Of a stretch of 64,000 bases of DNA, positions 61,050 through 64,000 are shown in pieces. Below the pieces are notes generated by a model. It made no database searches, was not told the DNA's origin, and worked only from the letters and a program-made list of their open reading frames with translations. Source of the DNA: Pseudolysinimonas yzui (GTDB taxonomy: Bacteria > Actinomycetota > Actinomycetes > Actinomycetales > Microbacteriaceae); NCBI RefSeq assembly GCF_014653215.1, contig NZ_BNAI01000001.1:393237-457236 (forward strand). Direction: 5' to 3'. The position numbers and the translations under genes are program-made. The number at the start of each line of letters is the position of its first letter. Within the stretch, counting starts at the first letter, position 1.

Positions 61050-62687
61050 ATGGCAGACATCACCATCTCTCCCGAAGAGATCCGTAGCGCCCTCAAAGAC
61101 TTCGTTGCGGGTTACCAGCCCTCGGGCGCGAAGAAGACCGAGGTCGGAACCGTCGTCGACGCCGCGGACGGCATCGCGCACGTCGAAGGCCTCCCGGGCG
61201 CGATGGCGAACGAGCTGCTGCGCTTCGCCGACGGCACCCTCGGCCTCGCGCTGAACCTCGACGAGAACGAGATCGGCGTCATCGTGCTCGGTGAGTTCAC
61301 CGGCATCGAGGAGGGCATGGAGGTCACCCGCACGGGCGAGGTGCTCTCGGTTCCCGTCGGCGACGCCTACCTCGGTCGCGTCGTCGACCCGCTCGGCACC
61401 CCGATCGACGGCCTCGGCGAGATCAAGAGCGAGACCCGTCGCGCCCTCGAACTGCAGGCGCCCGGCGTCATGTCGCGCAAGAGCGTGCACGAGCCGATGC
61501 AGACCGGCATCAAGGCCATCGACGCGATGATCCCGGTCGGCCGTGGCCAGCGTCAGCTCATCATCGGCGACCGCCAGACCGGCAAGACCGCGATCGCGAT
61601 CGACACGATCATCAACCAGAAGGCCAACTGGGACTCCGGCGACACCACCAAGCAGGTGCGCTGCATCTACGTCGCGATCGGTCAGAAGGGTTCGACGATC
61701 GCGGCCGTGAAGGGCGCCCTCGAGGATGCCGGCGCGATGGAGTACACGACGATCGTCGCGGCTCCCGCATCCGACCCGGCCGGCTTCAAGTACCTCGCCC
61801 CGTACACCGGTTCGGCCATCGGCCAGCACTGGATGTACGCCGGCAAGCACGTGCTGATCATCTTCGACGACCTGACCAAGCAGGCCGAGGCCTACCGTGC
61901 CGTCTCGCTGCTGCTGCGTCGCCCGCCGGGACGTGAGGCCTACCCGGGTGACGTCTTCTACCTGCACTCGCGTCTGCTCGAACGTTGCGCCAAGCTCTCC
62001 GACGAGCTGGGCGCCGGCTCGATGACCGGTCTGCCGATCATCGAGACCAAGGCCAACGACGTCTCGGCCTACATCCCGACCAACGTGATCTCGATCACCG
62101 ACGGCCAGATCTTCCTGCAGTCCGACCTCTTCAACTCCAACCAGCGCCCCGCTGTCGACGTCGGCATCTCGGTGTCCCGCGTCGGCGGTGACGCTCAGGT
62201 GAAGAGCATCAAGAAGGTCTCGGGAACGCTGAAGCTCGAGCTGGCCCAGTACCGTTCGCTCGAGGCGTTCGCGATGTTCGCCTCCGACCTCGACGCCACG
62301 TCGCGGCGTCAGCTGGCTCGTGGGGCACGCCTCACCGAGCTGCTGCGTCAGCCGCAGTACTCGCCGTACCCGGTCGAGGAGCAGGTCGTCTCGATCTGGG
62401 CCGGCACGAACGGCCACCTCGACGAGGTGCCGGTGCCCGATGTTCTGCGTTTCGAGCGCGAGCTGCTCGACTCGCTCAAGCGCCACACCAAGATCCTCGA
62501 CACGCTGCGCGACACGAACGTGCTGAGCGACGAGACGGTGGCGGAGCTCGAGAAGGCCGTCGAGAAGTTCAAGACCGAGTTCCAGACCGGCGACGGTCGC
62601 GCACTCGACGCCCCCGGTTCCGAGCAGTTCGACGAGATCCCCCTGGAAGAAATCAACCAGGAGAAGATCGTGAAGAGTCGCCGGTAG
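61050..62687 (+). CDS. atpA: ATP synthase F1 subunit alpha
   Basis: 545 aa. Non-catalytic nucleotide-binding subunit: Walker [26 protein letters not shown]-type stretch ([13 protein letters not shown]), arginine-finger region ISVSRVGG. Start ATG with AAAGGAA. The C-terminal about 35 residues extend beyond E. coli alpha, again an actinobacterial trait. Confidence 0.97.
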   Translation: MADITISPEEIRSALKDFVAGYQPSGAKKTEVGTVVDAADGIAHVEGLPGAMANELLRFADGTLGLALNLDENEIGVIVLGEFTGIEEGMEVTRTGEVLSVPVGDAYLGRVVDPLGTPIDGLGEIKSETRRALELQAPGVMSRKSVHEPMQTGIKAIDAMIPVGRGQRQLIIGDRQTGKTAIAIDTIINQKANWDSGDTTKQVRCIYVAIGQKGSTIAAVKGALEDAGAMEYTTIVAAPASDPAGFKYLAPYTGSAIGQHWMYAGKHVLIIFDDLTKQAEAYRAVSLLLRRPPGREAYPGDVFYLHSRLLERCAKLSDELGAGSMTGLPIIETKANDVSAYIPTNVISITDGQIFLQSDLFNSNQRPAVDVGISVSRVGGDAQVKSIKKVSGTLKLELAQYRSLEAFAMFASDLDATSRRQLARGARLTELLRQPQYSPYPVEEQVVSIWAGTNGHLDEVPVPDVLRFERELLDSLKRHTKILDTLRDTNVLSDETVAELEKAVEKFKTEFQTGDGRALDAPGSEQFDEIPLEEINQEKIVKSRR

Positions 62688-62690
62688 CCC

Positions 62691-63587
62691 ATGGGAGCCC
62701 AACTGAGGGTCTACCGGCAGAAGATCCGGACGGCCCAGACCACCAAGAAGATCACTCGCGCCATGGAGCTGATCTCGGCGTCGCGCATCCAGAAGGCGCA
62801 GCAGCGCGTTCTCGCGTCCGCCCCCTACGCTCGGGCCGTCACCCGTGCGGTCTCGGCGGTCGCCACCTACTCCAACGTCCATCACCTTCTGACGACGGAG
62901 CCCGAGAACCCCACGCGTGCCGCGATCGTGCTGTTCACCTCCGACCGCGGACTGGCCGGCGCGTTCAACGCGCAGGTCATCCGCGAGGCGAGCGAGCTGC
63001 GCACGCGGCTCGAAGCCGACGGCAAGGAGGTCGTGCACTATCTGGTCGGCCGTAAGGCCGTCGGGTACTTCGCCTTCCGCCGCCGGGCCTCCGAGCGGGA
63101 CTGGACCGGTGGAACCGACAACCCGGAGTTCGGCACCGCGCAGGAGATCGCCGCGGCGATCGTCGAGAAGTTCATCCAGCCGACCGAAGAAGGCGGCGTG
63201 GATGAGATCCACATCGTCTACAACCGCTTCGTCTCGATGCTCGTTCAAGACCCCGAGACGGTGCGTCTGCTTCCCCTCGAGGTCGTCGAAGGCGTCGAGG
63301 ACCCGGGCACCGAGCACGTCGCGCTGCCGCTCTACGAGTTCGAGCCGGACGCCGACGACGTGCTCGACGCGCTGCTTCCGGTCTACATCGAGAGCCGCAT
63401 CTTCAACGCGATGCTGCAGTCGGCCGCCGCGAAGCACGCCGCCACGCAGAAAGCGATGAAGTCGGCGAGCGACAACGCCGACAAGCTCATCAAGGACTAC
63501 ACCCGACTGGCGAACAACGCCCGCCAGTCGGAGATCACCCAGCAGATCTCCGAGATCGTCGGCGGCGCCGACGCCCTCGTGAAGTAA
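62691..63587 (+). CDS. atpG: ATP synthase F1 subunit gamma
   Basis: Central rotor shaft, 298 aa; N-terminal [39 protein letters not shown] and the C-terminal [21 protein letters not shown] are the coiled-coil signatures. ATG three bases after the atpA stop. Confidence 0.96.
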   Translation: MGAQLRVYRQKIRTAQTTKKITRAMELISASRIQKAQQRVLASAPYARAVTRAVSAVATYSNVHHLLTTEPENPTRAAIVLFTSDRGLAGAFNAQVIREASELRTRLEADGKEVVHYLVGRKAVGYFAFRRRASERDWTGGTDNPEFGTAQEIAAAIVEKFIQPTEEGGVDEIHIVYNRFVSMLVQDPETVRLLPLEVVEGVEDPGTEHVALPLYEFEPDADDVLDALLPVYIESRIFNAMLQSAAAKHAATQKAMKSASDNADKLIKDYTRLANNARQSEITQQISEIVGGADALVK

Positions 63588-63616
63588 ACGAAGAAGCTCT
63601 AGGAAGAGGACACGAG

Positions 63617-64000
63617 ATGGCTACAGCCACCAAGAAGGCACCCGCGAAGAAGGATGCGCCGGAACAGCACGCCAGCGGCGGTCGCGCGACGCAAGCCGCG
63701 GGCGGCGTCGGACGCATCGCCCGCGTCACCGGCCCCGTCGTCGACATCGAGTTCCCGCACGACGCGATCCCCGAGATCTACAACGCGCTGCAGACCGAGA
63801 TCACCCTCGCCGGCGAGACGGTGACGCTCACGCTCGAGGTCGCCCAGCACCTCGGCGACGACCTGGTGCGGGCCATCGCGCTCAAGCCGACCGATGGTCT
63901 GGTGCGCGGCCAGGAGGTGCGCGACACGGGCAACCCGATCTCGGTGCCCGTCGGCGACGTCACCAAGGGCAAGGTGTTCAACGTCATCGGCGAGGTGCTC
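63617..64000 (+). CDS. atpD: ATP synthase F1 subunit beta (partial, cut by window end)
   Basis: First 128 codons. After a 30-residue Lys/Ala-rich N-terminal extension the beta-barrel domain begins ([50 protein letters not shown]). Catalytic P-loop lies beyond the window. ATG with AGGAAGAGGA upstream. The gene continues past 64000. Confidence 0.96.
   Translation, partial: MATATKKAPAKKDAPEQHASGGRATQAAGGVGRIARVTGPVVDIEFPHDAIPEIYNALQTEITLAGETVTLTLEVAQHLGDDLVRAIALKPTDGLVRGQEVRDTGNPISVPVGDVTKGKVFNVIGEVL

Overview
The window is about 64 kb of very GC-rich bacterial DNA (I judge around 70 percent from reading; not computed). It looks like an actinobacterial chromosome of the Micrococcales, most likely a member of the Microbacteriaceae. 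The evidence is the codon bias, the many GTG/TTG starts, start codons placed directly after a TAnnnT -10 box, and the gene order argS-lysA-hom-thrC-thrB-rho-prfA-prmC-sua5-wecA-atpI-atpBEFHAGD, which is the conserved actinobacterial order. Coding density is very high. No gene-free gap exceeds about 210 bases, and I see no insertion sequence, prophage, CRISPR array or rRNA.

Layout. 1-8.3 kb: a degenerate-NERD/UvrD helicase, a small membrane protein, an Fe(II)/2OG-type oxygenase, a DeoD-type phosphorylase, an orphan G6PDH, and an operon of a VOC protein, a YdeI-like protein and an iron-type alcohol dehydrogenase. 8.4-10.8 kb: a polar amino-acid ABC importer. 10.9-13.4 kb: a GT87 membrane glycosyltransferase, a 14-codon mini-ORF and an MFS exporter, chained by overlapping stop/start codons. 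13.4-16.6 kb: histidine kinase, unknown polytopic protein and response regulator in one unit. 16.8-20.2 kb: metY-metX-lipoprotein (methionine synthesis by direct sulfhydrylation). 20.3-26.5 kb: acyltransferase, SDR, MFS, phosphoribosyltransferase-ung, GNAT-VOC, lipoprotein. 26.6-28.7 kb: a GntR/ABC operon with an operator. 28.7-34.4 kb: amidase, an iron-box-controlled SIP-domain protein, a HExxH membrane protein with an enoyl-CoA hydratase, a DUF4333 lipoprotein, an arginase-fold enzyme and a YeiB-like membrane protein. 34.4-38.6 kb: TPM-domain protein with PspA, and an ECF sigma factor with a coupled membrane protein. 38.8-42.2 kb: pckG divergent from a RamB/ScfR-type regulator. 42.2-43.7 kb: tRNA-Arg(CCG), transglutaminase-like protein, lipoprotein. 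43.8 kb to the end: argS, DUF2993, aspartate-family amino-acid biosynthesis (lysA, hom, thrC, thrB), transcription and translation termination (rho, prfA, prmC), threonylcarbamoyl-AMP synthase, a WecA-type transferase and the F1Fo ATP synthase operon, cut inside atpD.

Genes are organised as tightly coupled operons: ATGA, GTGA or TGATG stop/start overlaps occur at about 18 junctions. Many first genes appear leaderless. Regulation that can be read from the DNA includes a GntR palindrome, two overlapping DtxR/IdeR-like boxes, an ECF-type AACC-N16-CGTC promoter, inverted repeats between pckG and its divergent regulator, and leader hairpins before lysA and rho. The best candidates for something undescribed are the kinase/polytopic protein/response regulator unit, the mini-ORF before the MFS exporter, and the iron-controlled leaderless solo SIP protein.
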